Below are positions 10,612 to 22,030 of a stretch of 64,000 nucleotides of DNA, piece by piece. The DNA is taken from contig OX031063.1 in the NCBI GenBank assembly GCA_943736015.1, positions 7,421,001-7,485,000 of the forward strand, in the 5' to 3' direction. Below the pieces are notes generated by a model. It was not told the origin of the DNA, made no database searches, and worked only from the letters and a program-made list of their open reading frames with translations. A program made the position numbers and the translations under genes. Origin of the DNA: Tridacna crocea (Eukaryota > Mollusca > Bivalvia > Cardiida > Cardiidae). The first letter of the stretch is position 1. Each line of letters opens with the position of its first letter.

Positions 10612-12124
10612 GTAAGACAGAACATTTCAAATGGTCCATGAATGGTTCATATTCACCAGCTTTGTTAACTCTTTACCAAACGACAGTTGTAGACTTGCCC
10701 ATATTGCAAGTATTTGCAGACAACAAAATCATCATGGTTCAAAAGTTGATATTTGTTTTGAAAAGGGTAGACCAGCATTTTCTCCTTTTCCCACAGTGTT
10801 TTCTACCCTTAAATGCTTTCAATTTGTACCAGTCTAAAATTTTGTCATGTGGTAAAGAGTTGATATTAGACATGCCTGTAATAACTATCATGTAAATTAA
10901 AAGAAAATAAAAGCTGTATGACGCCAATACTTTGAATTTTTTACCTCTGGAAAAGTTTTCACATATCAAAGCATTTGTAGGTGACAAATTAAGTTTAATT
11001 AGTGTTTATTCTAGATCAGAATAGCAGGGTGCGGCGCCCTACCGTGCCCCTTTTTTACTCCGCCCTTGTGCCCTTGAATCTATTAACACCGGCCCTGTTG
11101 CCCTTATCATATATTAAAACTTGTCTTATCTACTGTTCTAGTTTCAGACAACAAGCCATCGGGCTATATGGGAAAAAAACTAGCCTTCAGTGTCTCTGCT
11201 GGTTACCAGCATTTTCTCCTTTTCCCACACTGTTTTCAAAAGGCTTCTTTCTCGGGGGCGTTAAAAGTGGTCATTGTGTGGAAAAGGGTTAAGTTTTACC
11301 TTGTTTTTCTTACAGCGTTGACCGAAGGAGAAGAGAATTTTCTTGCCTGTCCAAAAGGGGCTTTGAGATGGGAGAATAGAAAACTGAGGCTACTCGAGGA
11401 GATACTCCGCTACAGGCCTACAGTTTTATGTCTCGAAGAAGTGGACATGTATGAATGGATGGCTGAACAGCTGTTTGGATATGAATACAGGGGTGTTTTC
11501 TTTGGAAAACCAGACTCCCCATGTCTGTATATAGAAGGAAATCATGGGCCTGATGGTTGTGCAGTTTTTTACGATTCGTCAAAACTGACCTTGCAGAAAT
11601 CAGATAGCATCGTATTAAAGTTCGAGGATGGCTATTTATCGAATCAAGTATCAGTAATCTGTAGATTTCAGACCAAGTCAGATAACCCCAAGGATTTTTT
11701 GGTGGCTGCAACACATTTAAAAGCTAAACCTGGATTTGAGGACAGTCGAAAAGAACAGAGTAAATATTTGACAAAATATATTTATGAAAACTATAGAGAA
11801 TATCCAATTGTTGTCTGTGGTGATTTTAATGGGGAATCCAGTGAACCCTTGTACAAGATCATGACGTCATCAGAGCTAGATCTTACAAGCTCATATACCA
11901 GTTTGTCGGCAGAGGGAAAGGAGCCAAAGTATACAACTTGGAAAATAAGACCAAAAGGAGAAGTTTGTCACACTATAGATTATGTATGGTACACTAGGAA
12001 AGGTCTTAAATTGATATCTTTGTTAGATATTCCTTCAGATGAGGAAATTGGGGAGAAAAAATTACCTTCGTTCAGATACCCATCTGATCATATATCTCTT
12101 GTTTGTGATTTTGTAGTAGAGTAA
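10479..12124 (+). CDS. NOCT: Nocturnin (EEP-family NADP(H) 2'-phosphatase), two coding exons
   Basis: The coding sequence joins 10479-10611 and 11316-12124 and gives 313 residues. The intron is GTAAGA...TTACAG, phase 1. EEP-family landmarks are all present: MQWNLLAQ at 37-44, catalytic Glu86 in LCLEEVD, the nocturnin-type GPDGCA at 122-127, THLKA at 177-181, GDFN at 213-216 with Asp214/Asn216, TTWKIR, and the terminal SDH with His303. The order, spacing and LPPLIKREF lead-in match animal nocturnin rather than CNOT6 or angel. Nocturnin is known to remove the 2'-phosphate of NADP(H), and in vertebrates it is circadian and partly mitochondrial. The ATG lies 21 bp inside an exon that starts after a TTTTTTTACAG acceptor at 10458, so at least one more 5' exon exists upstream. 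I could not find it, and an N-terminal extension such as a mitochondrial leader cannot be excluded. The intron holds two palindromic MITE copies. Confidence 0.95.
10665..10864. mobile_element. piggyBac-like MITE in the NOCT intron
   Basis: TTAACTCTTTACCAAACGAC to GGTAAAGAGTTGA (right TTAA mutated). The left arm of the core is missing, leaving only CCAGCATTTTCTCC. Confidence 0.75.
11196..11292. mobile_element. piggyBac-like MITE right half in the NOCT intron
   Basis: GCTGGTTACCAGC core to GGAAAAGGGTTAA, ending 23 bp before the NOCT exon 2 acceptor. Confidence 0.75.
11316..12124 (+). CDS. NOCT: NOCT coding exon 2 (residues 45-313)
   Basis: The acceptor is TTTTTCTTACAG ending at 11315. The split codon G|CG gives Ala45. 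The exon carries nearly the whole EEP catalytic domain and ends at TAA 12122-12124. A single large terminal exon is also typical of vertebrate NOCT. I did not find a clear AATAAA in the next few hundred bases. Confidence 0.95.
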
Positions 12125-12169
12125 TTGTTGAACTTTGATTTAGGTTCTGTCGGCTCAGTACTGTCATCA

Positions 12170-12383
12170 TTCTTTATCAAACAACAACAATTTGGAACGG
12201 ACCAAATTAATAGCACAAGCAGATGAAAAATGAGATGTAGCTATATAGGTGAATATTTCAGAGGGTAGAAAACATTGTGGGAAAAGGAGAAAATCTTAGT
12301 TACCAGCTTTTTCTACTTTTCCCACAATGTTTTCTAAAGACATTTTCCTCAGGGTTGTTAAAATTGGAACATTGGAGAGTTAA
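12170..12383. mobile_element. piggyBac-like palindromic MITE after NOCT
   Basis: Decayed left end CTTTATCAAACAAC, hairpin AACATTGTGGGAAAAGG/CCCACAATGTT, right end GGAGAGTTAA. Confidence 0.7.
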
Positions 12384-12784
12384 AAGTTGGACATTTCTTG
12401 ATGCCTCTGCTATTATTGAAGATCTTTGCTTTGATTCAAATCAGGCCTGTTGTGTAATGTGAAAAAGGGAACCAGTGCCTAAACAGCATGTAACCATCAA
12501 AATATTTTTCTTATAATTATTCCACTTGTTTGGCTGAATTTTCCCTAACAAAGCAACTGTAGCCTGGAATTCATACCGACATATGATGCTCTTTGTTGTT
12601 TTTCCCTGTATGCTCGCATATATCTTTGGAGGAAAACATTACAACCATGACATTAATCACAGGACATGGTCAGTATTTTGAGTCTAATGTTTAAATTAGG
12701 AAAATAACAGTTTAAGAACCTCATTGTATTATTATAAGAGAATGATTCATAAAGAATTTCTTAGGATCCCTTTAATAACTGATT

Positions 12785-13008
12785 ATTAACCCTTTACCAC
12801 ATGACAAAGTTTAAGACCTGTCCAAATTGAAAGCTTTTGCAGATGATGATTTCAGTGTGGCTTAATAATGTGATTTTTGTTTGATGGGACAGAAAACATT
12901 GTAGGAAAAGGAGAAAATGCTGGTTACCAGCATTTTCTACTTTTTCCACAATGTTTTCTAAAGGCTTCTTCTTCAGGGTTGTTAAAGGTCGGTATTTTGT
13001 TGTAAAGG
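12785..13008. mobile_element. piggyBac-like palindromic MITE
   Basis: TTAACCCTTTACCACATG to TGTAAAGGG, with core GCTGGTTACCAGC. Fused directly to the next subfamily B copy. Confidence 0.78.
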
Positions 13009-13361
13009 GTTACTCCATAGATACTCATTTCCATGCATTGCTTGTAAGAGCCTTTGGAAAACATTGTCACAAAAGGTGAAATTGCTCGTGATGAGCAATT
13101 TCACCTTTTGCCACAATGTTTTCTACACTATCAAAAGGTGTCATATATACATAAGAATTGGCTTCATCCTTGCTGTTATTTAGGGTCAATTATAGATACC
13201 ATAGAAATGCCTTATGGGGTAAAGAGCAATTTCACCTTTTGCCACAATGTTTTCTACACTATCAAAAGGTGTCATATATACATAAAAATTGGCTTCATCC
13301 TTGCTGTTATTTAGGGTCAATTATAGATACCATAGAAATGCCTTATGGGGTAAAGGGTTAA
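13009..13361. mobile_element. piggyBac-like MITE subfamily B with an internal duplication
   Basis: Core TTGCTCGTGATGAGCAA. The right half (from GAGCAATTTCACC at about 13095) is repeated in tandem at about 13225 with a period near 129 bp. Ends GTAAAGGGTTAA. Confidence 0.78.
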
Positions 13362-13569
13362 AAGGTGATCTTCTGAACAATGGATAAATAAGATTCAAAT
13401 TTTCAGTCAGGTAAAAACTTATGATGCAAGGTTGCCTTCGGCCAGAATTTCTTGGCAAAGCAGATAGTATTCTTTAAGTTAATTTTACATCTATAGAGAA
13501 ACAAGTTCTTACAACTTAAACCAGTCTTTCACAATTCTGCTCAGTCTTTCACAATTCTGCTTCCTGCGA

Positions 13570-13697
13570 ACTGTTTTCTCACAATGTTTTCTACCCTTCA
13601 CAAAACAAATTTCAAATTTTCAGTTACTTTTATTTTGTCGTCTGCAAATGCTTTTGATTTGGACAAGCCTAAAATATTGTCGATTGGTAATGAGTTA
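13570..13697. mobile_element. piggyBac-like MITE, right half
   Basis: CTCACAATGTTTTCTACCC to GGTAATGAGTTAA, very close to the right half of the 236-464 copy. Confidence 0.7.
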
Positions 13698-13938
13698 AAA
13701 CATAGTTGGAAAAGAATTAATGCTAGTAGCCAGCCTTTTCTTATTTCTCTTCTTTCAAAGACAATTTTGACCATTTAAAGCTTATGTGATAATGATGTTG
13801 TCTCTGAATGCTTTGAAATGATTAATGTTTTTTTTTTTTCATCTTGTACAGGGATAAAAAGCCTTGTTTATACTGTTGTACACTTCTACCTCTGAATTGT
13901 TTTGTTCATTCAATGTTGAGTCTTTCATTGCAAAACAT

Positions 13939-14144
13939 TTAACTCTTTACCAAACAATGCTCAGTTCTAAGGAAGGCTTTTGAAAACATTGTGGGAAAAA
14001 AAAGAAATTGCTGGTAACCTGGCTTGTCCTTTTTCCACAATATTTCCTAACCAGTCAAAGACAAACAGTTTTAGTTAACCTGTACCATATCTGTAAATGC
14101 TTTCAATTCACGCCAGTCGAAAATGTTGTGTGGTAAAGAGTTAA
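13939..14144. mobile_element. piggyBac-like palindromic MITE
   Basis: TTAACTCTTTACCAAACAAT to GGTAAAGAGTTAA. It shares the TTAA at 14141-14144 with the next copy. Confidence 0.75.
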
Positions 14145-14369
14145 CTCTTTACCACATAACAAAATAACACACTGTTCCAAATTGAAAGCATTTGCAGATG
14201 ACAATTTCAGTGTGGTTCAAATTGCAAAATTTGTCCTTGATAGATTAGAAAACATTGTAGGAAAAGGAGAAAATGCTGGTTACCAGCATTTTCTCCTTTT
14301 CCCACAATGTTTTCAAAAGGCTTCTTTCTCAGGGTCGTTAAAAGTCGGGATTATGTGGTTAAGAGTTAA
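14141..14369. mobile_element. piggyBac-like palindromic MITE
   Basis: TTAACTCTTTACCACATAAC to GTGGTTAAGAGTTAA with an intact GCTGGTTACCAGC core. Confidence 0.8.
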
Positions 14370-15107
14370 AGAAGTTGATAGATCTAACACTGATAGATGC
14401 ATTTTTTGTTTGTTTGTTGTATACAATTTTGATTTTTTCTCATTTTTAAGCCCCTGAAAAAAGTTTTTGGGGTGCACAGTTTTTGTTTAGTCAGTCTAGA
14501 CAGCTGTCCTGATATCTGTCTGTCAGTTTTCCCCACTGGCCCATGTCTTTTTTCCTATGACTGTAATTTTGGACAATTAACGCGATGATGTGTAATGGGC
14601 AAGAGTCATGTCTATAGGTTAAAGGTCAAGGTTAGAGCAAGGACAAATGTGTTGGGGTGTGTTTCGTGTAGTCTACAACATTTTTTCATATTACTAAATT
14701 TCAAAGAAATTTGCAGTATTCTTAAGCACATTAAGAAAATGTGTTGCAAAAGACAAGGTTAGTACATCAAAAGTAAATGTCACAACAAGGTTAAATACAT
14801 TGATAAAGAGAAATTTCAGGGGATTATTTTCATGCCTGGCCTATAATTTTCTTAATTATGAATAAATTTCAATACAAAATTGTAGAATTGTCAACCATAT
14901 GAAGAAGAATGTGTTGCACCCAAGAATCGTTAGCAAAGGTCAAAGGCCAAGGTCAAGGCAAGATTGAATAAATACTTTGAGTCATGTGTTAACTTATTTC
15001 CCTATTTCTGAATTTCAGAAAGCCTTTGCACACATGTTTACCACATAAAATTGATGTGTCATGTTCAGTTCTGACATCTGTCAGCTGAAGGTCAAGGTCA
15101 CAATATA

Positions 15108-15190
15108 TTTTGTGTGTGTGTGTGGGGGGGGGGGGGAATTAGTGTTTATGCCCTGCTGGTAACTTTTATTTATATATATATATATATAAA
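15108..15190. repeat. GT, G and TA microsatellites
   Basis: (TG)n then 12 G, then (TA)n at 15172-15188. Confidence 0.8.
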
Positions 15191-15542
15191 TGAACTTCAG
15201 TGTAACTTTGCAGAAGTGTCAACCACAAAAATGATCTGTGATTCACAAGTTATCTGTAGGTCAAAAGTCAAGGTCAAGAGAAGGTCAGAAGTGTTTGTAA
15301 AAGTTGTGTCCATCATCAATGTTCATGGGAACAGCTCATAGGAAAAGATTAATATTTTCTGGAGCATCAGTCAGTTCTCAGTGACATGTCTTGTTTCTAT
15401 TTCTTTTATTGTCAGACTAAGAAAATATTGTTTGATGAAAAGGACAGTTGCTTTTTTTGTTACATATTTATGTACTATTTAACATTGATAATCTTTTTCA
15501 TCTTCTTGAAGAATTAAGATAGCTTAAAAGTTTCCATATGCA

Positions 15543-15772
15543 TTAACTCTTTACCAAATGCCAAAATTTTAGATTGGTCCATATTGAGAGCATTTTGCAG
15601 ATGACAAAAAAAAAAAGACTAAAAAATTGAAATTTGTTTAGGGAAGGGAAGAAAATATTGTGGGAAAAGGAGAAAATGCTGGTTACCAGCAATTTTTCCT
15701 TTTTTCACAATGTCTTAAAATGGCTTCTTTTTAAGGGTCATTAAAAGTCGGGGTTGTGTGGTACAGAGTAAA
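15543..15772. mobile_element. piggyBac-like palindromic MITE
   Basis: TTAACTCTTTACCAAATG; core GCTGGTTACCAGC; right TTAA decayed (GGTACAGAGTAA). Confidence 0.75.
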
Positions 15773-16615
15773 ACATTAATAATCTTTTTCAGTTTCCTGA
15801 AGATTAAAATAGATTAAAATTTTCCATATGCATTAAATTATTGATTCTTTTTGTATTAGAGGGACTAAAACTACTGTAGAGTAAATTATGCACTCATGAG
15901 TAAAAGCATATTAACTGTACATTGCATGCACATACTAAAAGAATACATGTGCTTGTATTTGCTTGGTTTTGGCCAGTTTGTCTTTTTGACATAATGATAA
16001 ATTTGCCAGTTCAATTTTAGAACCATTTCGTAGGTTTCTTTTCTGTATCTACCTTCTTTTTTCTGTGCAACTATTTTTAAGTGGATATTCTTTTGCAAAC
16101 GATATGTAAAAATGTCGGCAAATGGGATAAATACATGTGTCTAATTGATGGATTTCCATAGCATTCTAGAAGTAAAGAAATACCTGTTTGTTATACCCAC
16201 ACAAAAGGAATGTTTTCGGGGGTATACTGGAATCAGCCTATCTGTCCATATGTCTGCCCGTGTGTCAGTCTGCATACAAAATAATAGAAATTTTGTGTCT
16301 TAAAACTTTACACATACACTGATCATATATTGAAGATTTTCAAGATGCAATTTTCAAGTGTCAACTCTTCCTGTTTGAGGAATTATCTCCCCTTCAATTT
16401 GACCCTTTTTTTCTGTCAAAGCGCTGGCAGGGGTATTAAGTCACATTTAGTAACAGCTCTAGTTTACATGTGTAAAGGTCAGATCAGTTCTCACAAATGA
16501 TATGCTTTGCTTCTAGAATATAGTTACTTGTATTCAAAAACACTTTGCATGAAACCAGAGATAGAGCAAATATACAAGTATATACTCCTATGTATGTCAG
16601 TTTACTCCAGGACTG

Positions 16616-16844
16616 ATTTATCTTTTTACCAAATGACAAAATTTTAGACTATTCCAAATTGTAAGCACTTGCAGACAACCAAATAATTGCAATTCAAAAA
16701 TTGAAGTTTGTTCCCAGCAGGGTAGAATACATTTTGGTAAAAGGAGAAAATGCTGGTAACCAGCATTTTCTCCTTTTCCCAAAAGGTTTTTAAAAAGCTT
16801 CTTTCAGGGTTGTTAAAAGTCGTCTTAGTGTGGTAAAGGGTTAA
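16616..16844. mobile_element. piggyBac-like palindromic MITE
   Basis: Decayed left TTTA; core GCTGGTAACCAGC; right GGTAAAGGGTTAA. Confidence 0.76.
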
Positions 16845-17185
16845 AGAACCCTGTGTACTCATTAATGGCCCTATTTTCAGTCCAATACTCATGAAAGTTG
16901 GTTGGAATGTTTATGGTGATGATATCACGGTCAATAGGTCAGGTCATTTCAAAAAGTAGGTCACCAGGTCAGATTTTCCAAAGAAAAAAAATGACCTTTA
17001 TACACTTCAGATGCTAGATTTTTGGTCTGATGCCTATGAATGTTGGTCAGAAGGTTTTGTTGATGATATGTATTTAAGATTTTTTTTTCTTAAATGTGTC
17101 ATGTTGGTTAAAAAAATTAGGTCCCTAGGAAATATCATAAAAAAAAGCGTGTGTAAACTCTAGCAGCCACATTTTAGCCACATTT

Positions 17186-17405
17186 TTAACCCTTTACCAC
17201 ACAGTGACAAATTTTAATGACCCTGGGGATGAAACCTTTTGAAAACATTGTTGGAAAAGGAGAAAATGCTGGTAACATTTCCTCCTTTTCCCACAAAGTT
17301 TTCTATCCTTATAGGAAAATAATGTCTCATATAGGCCATTCTGAAATTTTCATCTCCAACTAATTTCAGTTTGGGCCAAAACTTTGCTGTGTGGTAAAGG
17401 ATTAA
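17186..17405. mobile_element. piggyBac-like palindromic MITE
   Basis: TTAACCCTTTACCACACAG to GTGGTAAAGGATTAA. The core is truncated to GCTGGTAACATTTCC. Confidence 0.76.
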
Positions 17406-17629
17406 CTGTTTTGGTTTGTAAACCATGGCCTTTGGCCTGTGAGTTGGCTTTGCAATTATGATTCACCCTTGTAATAATCAGGAAATTAATTAGTTCAGAT
17501 TTGTAGAAAATGGAGTAGATATCAAGCTCTGCTGTTTTTGAAAACAACAAATTACTGTCATAGCCCTGGAGTCATCTTTATTCTGTAGCGTTCAAAACTT
17601 AGATATTTTGTAATATCTCTATTATTACT

Positions 17630-18203
17630 GGGCTCATATTCACCAAACATTCTTAACAACATTCTTTGTCTTATTTACCAGAATGTACTGTATTTGAAAG
17701 TAACACATCTTCAGATTGGCTAAACCAAATATCAAAGGTTTAGCCAATCAGAAATTGTGTTACTTACAAATGTAGAAAATCTTGGAGCATTATCTCCCGC
17801 TAGATGGCATTCTGTAAATACTCATCTATCTAATTTGGGCATCCTGGGTACAGAACCGAACCACTTTCCTACGTGACAACCGTTACTTTGAATTTCAAAC
17901 TAAAATGAACGATTACTCAATAAAAGGCTACCTCGTGCAATTCACTAAGCTATGATCAGCAGTTTAGAGAAATCTGGAGCTAAAGCAGGTCTCATTTCTC
18001 CTCAAACATATTGATAAAAGCTATTTTCTACATTGCTACTTTATAGAGTGTAATATTACAGTCTGTCTGCTTTCGGGGCTAGTGATGCGTCATATAGGAC
18101 AGATCATATAGGACAGATCGAATCTTAGAAGAATATGACATGCGCAGACAATGAATCTTGGAGAATAAGAGTATTCTCACGAATGGTTGGTCAGTACGGG
18201 CCC
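17630..18203 (+). mobile_element. Palindromic MITE (family F) interrupted by a family G copy
   Basis: The left half starts GGGCTCATATTCACCAAAC and holds the GGCTAAACC/GGTTTAGCC hairpin core. The right half resumes at 18154 with AATCTTGGAGAATAAGAG and ends GGTTGGTCAGTACGGGCCC. The interruption is the element at 17788-18153. Confidence 0.85.
17788..18153 (+). mobile_element. MULE-type MITE (family G) nested in family F
   Basis: CATTATCTCCCGC to GCGCAGACAATG, flanked by AATCTTGGAG at 17778-17787 and 18154-18163 (10 bp). An internal 15-bp tandem (CATATAGGACAGATC) sits at about 18092-18121. Confidence 0.9.
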
Positions 18204-18352
18204 TTGAAGATATAACTTCTTACTTGGACAAGTTGTTCACTCATACAAAAGGGGCGGGTAGCCATCAAAGTATCATGATTTTTGGCATTGTAATGCCCCT
18301 TTTTGATTCACAGTTTCACTGAAAGTCAAGGACTTGCAGGCAAATGTAGGCA

Positions 18353-19325
18353 CCTGTCGAAGGCCAGCGGGCTTATGTCATGGCCCGGTGTCTGTCGTGC
18401 ATGGGTGCGTCCATGCGTCCATGTGTGCGTTAACTTTTATTTAGAACATCTTCTTCTTTGAAACTACTCATCCAAATTTGATGAAACTTTACAGAAATGA
18501 TCCTGCCATGGACCCCTTCAGAATTTCTTGAAAGAATTTGATTCCTTCAAAAACTCTGATTGCCATGGCATCAAAACTTTTTGAAAATCTTCTTCTCTGA
18601 AACCACAAGGCCTAGGGCTACTGAATTTGGCATGTAGCTTTATCTAACGGACCTTTAACAAGTTCCTCCATATTATAGGCCTGGGGTCAAAATTGGCTCC
18701 ATTCCAGGGATCACAAGTTTATCATGGGCTTAAAAATACAGTCATTTCAATTTAAACATTAATCAAGGGAAATAACTCTTTGTAAAGGATAAAGTTTGTT
18801 ACTATTTACCTCCCATGATTATCAAACTGCAGTGATACGTGATTGGTGCTAGATACAGCCACGTAGGAAGCATTTTAAGATGGGGGGGGGGGGGGGGCTA
18901 ACTTCGAAATACTGAGATTTTTTGAGTGGTAGTTGCATTGCGCTAAAAACTGATATTTAGTTACTATGATTTTCAAAAAGTATTGGGGGGGGGGGGGCCT
19001 GAGCTCAGCCCCCCCCCCTGTTCCTACGGGTCTGAGATATTAAGTTTTTTGATAGAAAATATTCTGTTTTCAGGGAGAGTGATTTATTTTGATGCTAATA
19101 GTATGCTCACATGATTGGAATATTAAATCCAGAGTAAGGTTTCAATCATTTTTTTTTTTCCAAGAACTTTATCTTTCATGCCAATGAATTAACCTGCTTG
19201 TATTGCCTGACAGTGTTCACTGTTTTCAAAGGCCCTCTTTTTCAGGGTCATGAACACTTTATTTTTTTTGTGGTAAAGGGTAAAAGAGCCAGTGGAGCGA
19301 CACAGGGCCATCATGGCCCTCTTGT
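18353..19325. repeat. 1-kb dispersed repeat, copy 1
   Basis: From GGCCAGCGGGCTTATGTCAT to GGGCCATCATGGCCCTCTTG. Shares its body with 22031-23052 (CCAAATTTGATGAAACTT, AAACCACAAGG, AAATCAAGGGAA). Carries G and C homopolymer runs at 18880-18895, 18985-18998 and 19010-19019. Confidence 0.75.
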
Positions 19326-19512
19326 TTTTATTATGTTCTCAGGTCGGAAATGATTTGCACTGTACAAAGTCTTTTTCTATATTTTGTGAGTGTGGTGTGT
19401 GTGTGTGTGTGTTTTTTTTTTATATTTTTCTATTTTTTATTGCATTGTTATCGACTATAACTTTTTTGCCGGAAATAGAGTAAACCTTTTACAGAACGTC
19501 AAAATTTAAGAT

Positions 19513-19741
19513 TTAACCCTTTACTGCACAATGCCGACTTTTAATGAAAGAAGACTTTTGAAAAAATTGTAGGAAAAGGATAAAATGCTGTTAAGCAGCA
19601 TTTTATCCTTTTCCAACGATATTTCCTACCCTGTCAATGAAACATTGAAACACTGCATTGTTTAGGTCACCTTGAAATTGTTGTCTCCAAATGCGTCCAA
19701 TTTGGACAAGTTTAAAATTTTGTTGTCTGCTAAAGGATTAA
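19513..19741. mobile_element. piggyBac-like palindromic MITE
   Basis: TTAACCCTTTACTGCACAAT to GCTAAAGGATTAA. Core variant ATGCTGTTAAGCAGCAT. Confidence 0.78.
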
Positions 19742-19977
19742 TCAACTTTTGAGAGCACTTGTGAAAGATAAAACTTTGCCCCCCTCCTTCTTTCCCCCCC
19801 CCAAAAAAAAGGGGGAGGGGGGGAATGGGGCGTTATCCATGAAAGGGTTGAACACATTGTTAGCAAAGAAGAAAATGCTGGTTACTGTTTCTACAATGTT
19901 TTCAGAAGTAGAACTTAACACATTTGGTGAAGGGCTAGTTCTTTTATTTTTCTCTTTCTAGGCCTTGTACATATAAA

Positions 19978-20225
19978 CTATGCTCTGGCAAAAGGCAGCT
20001 TAATGCATGTACGAGATCCATGGTACCAAGCGAAGCATCACATACCAACAGATGCATAACAGAGACTTAATCATGAGGTAGACTTAGTCCCTAGATATGA
20101 AGAAAATTGGCCAGTAGCAAAAAGTTTCTGCCAATGGTCAACCTGCGGGAACTGTGCAGGATGACCTTGGTTGAAACTTCGCAGATGCATTAAGCTCCCT
20201 TTTCACAGAGCATGGCCATATTCTT
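19978..20225. repeat. Family D repeat, diverged
   Basis: TATGCTCTGGCAAAAGGCAGC, GCAGGATGACCTTGG and TTAAGCTCCCTTTTCACAGAGC. Confidence 0.6.
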
Positions 20226-20369
20226 TGGACCTAGATCAGATACCATATTTAGGCATATTACTAGTATATGGATCTACAGACTTTGTTATTGTTCATTTTC
20301 ATAGGAAATAAACGTTAGTTACTTGTACTATCTGCATCATTTAAGCTGAACCAGGTCAAAATCATTTTA

Positions 20370-20590
20370 CCTAATTACCACACAATCCCTACTTTTGACG
20401 ACCCTGAGAAAGAAGCCTTTAGAAAACATTGTGGGAAAAGGAGAAAATGCTGGTAACCAGCATTTTCTCCTTTTCCGACAATGTTTTCTACCCTTAACAA
20501 AACAAATTTCAATTTTTCAGTCACTTTTATTTTGTCGTCGGTAAATGTTTTTGATTTGGACAAACCTAAAATTTTGTCATTTGGTAAAAC
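20370..20590. mobile_element. piggyBac-like palindromic MITE
   Basis: ATTACCACACAATCCC left end, GCTGGTAACCAGC core, TTTGGTAAAAC right end. TTAA decayed on both sides. Confidence 0.72.
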
Positions 20591-20696
20591 ATGCCATTAC
20601 GAGCAATTTCTCCTTTTCCCACAGTGTTTTCAAAAGACTTTTACTGCAGACACATAAAAACCAGAGCTTGTTTGGGAAAGGCTCAACTCTTATCTG
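20591..20696. mobile_element. piggyBac-like MITE right-half fragment
   Basis: ACGAGCAATTTCTCCTTTTC to GGGAAAGGCTCAA; right half only. Confidence 0.6.
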
Positions 20697-20759
20697 GTAT
20701 GTTTGTAGGTATGGTTTAGCCCGTGTTTTTCTCTAGCATTAGGCTACTATGGTTGACTC

Positions 20760-20850
20760 ACTGACATTTTTCTGGACAGTGTAGGTCAAGATCAGACTGC
20801 ACAAAGCGTCCAGTTTGATTTTTGATCTGCACTTTCTGATAAAGGCATGT
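20760..20850. repeat. Hairpin repeat, family E
   Basis: GGACAGTGTAGGTCAAGATC to GATCTGCACTTTCTG. Confidence 0.6.
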
Positions 20851-20915
20851 TTTACCAAAAGAAAAAAAAAAAGAAATACCTGTTGAAAGGTAAAATTTGA
20901 ATCTTTAAAATCCTC

Positions 20916-21133
20916 TTAACCCCTTACCACACAGTGACAACTTTTGATGACACTGAGGTAAAAGCTCTATGAAAATATAGTGGTAAAAGGAGAAAATGCA
21001 GGTAACCAGCATTTTCTCCTTTTCCCACATGTTTTCTACCTTTCCCAAATCAAATTTTGATTGGTCAGTCACATTTATTTTGGCGTCTTGCAAATGCATT
21101 CAATTTGGACCAGTGTATAAATTGGTTGTTTAA
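20916..21133. mobile_element. piggyBac-like palindromic MITE
   Basis: TTAACCCCTTACCACACAG, core GCAGGTAACCAGC. It shares the TTAA at 21130-21133 with the next copy. Confidence 0.74.
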
Positions 21134-21352
21134 CCACACAATCCCTACTTTTTACACCCTTGAGAAAGAAGCCTTTTGAAAACACAGTGGGAAAAGAAGA
21201 AAATGCTGGTAACCAGCATTTTCTCCTTTTCCCACAGTGTTTTCTACCCCTCCCAGAACAAATTTCAATTTTTCAGTCACCTTTATTTTTGTCGTCTGCA
21301 AATGCTTTCAATTTGGACCAGTCTAAAATTTTCTCGTGTGGTAAAGAATTAA
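21130..21352. mobile_element. piggyBac-like palindromic MITE
   Basis: TTAACCACACAATCCC to GTGGTAAAGAATTAA, core GCTGGTAACCAGC. Confidence 0.77.
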
Positions 21353-22030
21353 TAAAGAGTTAAAAGTTTGATTTCAGTTACTTACCAGTATAAGGGTTTC
21401 TAAATTCGTTTTGTGCTCAATTAAAGAATAAACATTTTCCATCGTTGTTGGTTAATTTTCACCCTCTTGTCTGTGTCTGTGTAATGTGATCAGTAATTGA
21501 TAAACTTAGCCAAACTGCACCCAAATCGCTGTTGAAACGTCAAGTTTATGAAAACAGTAGCGTTGGGCCGGTGTAATGCAGAAAAATGCCCCCATTACAA
21601 AATGACCCCCGGGTCATTTCTCTACATTACACCGGACAACCATGCAAGACTTTCTTAACTTTCATACTACAATGGGATGTCTACCCTGCTGTGTCCATGT
21701 ATATTTCATCTTCATTATCATCAGTCATGAGATTACAAACACACAGATATCTGACCGGACATCGGCTGATATTTTAACCCTAAGTTGACACTTAATAAAC
21801 TATGCTACATTTTTAAACATTAAAATAATGGCATCGGAAACTATTTATCTGCCTATTTTCTACAGTCGTTTCTTTACTGAAAATAAATCGACACTATTTG
21901 GCAGCTTTTTCCATATTTTGGCTGTCAGTTGTTGATGTCATTGTCAGTCTAAATGCAACAGTTATCGTGTTGCCACAAAACCTGTGTGAATAATAAACTA
22001 CCTGCACATTGCTGTTGTAGGATTTTCCTG
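21353..22030. other. Unassigned, includes a CATTTCTC(T)AC-type motif block
   Basis: Nothing coding. CCGGTGTAATGCAGAAA and GACCCCCGGGTCATTTCTCTAC form imperfect inverted words that recur at 31560-31735 (GACCCGGGTCAT, TCATTTCTCTGCATTACACC), so this is a small dispersed repeat. Confidence 0.45.

Larger units (their letters stand above)
14455..16460. repeat. Dispersed repeat with AAGGTCAAGGTCA-type motifs
   Basis: Recurrent AAGGTCAAGGTCAAG at 14620-14635, 14940-14960, 15085-15100 and 15255-15275, and TATACCCACACAAAAGGAATG at 16192. Looks like old dispersed repeats; no protein frame. The MITE 15543-15772 is embedded. Confidence 0.4.

Noticed and set aside
18880-19020. G-quadruplex regulatory element
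   Set aside because: Plain G and C homopolymer runs inside a dispersed repeat; no gene nearby to regulate.
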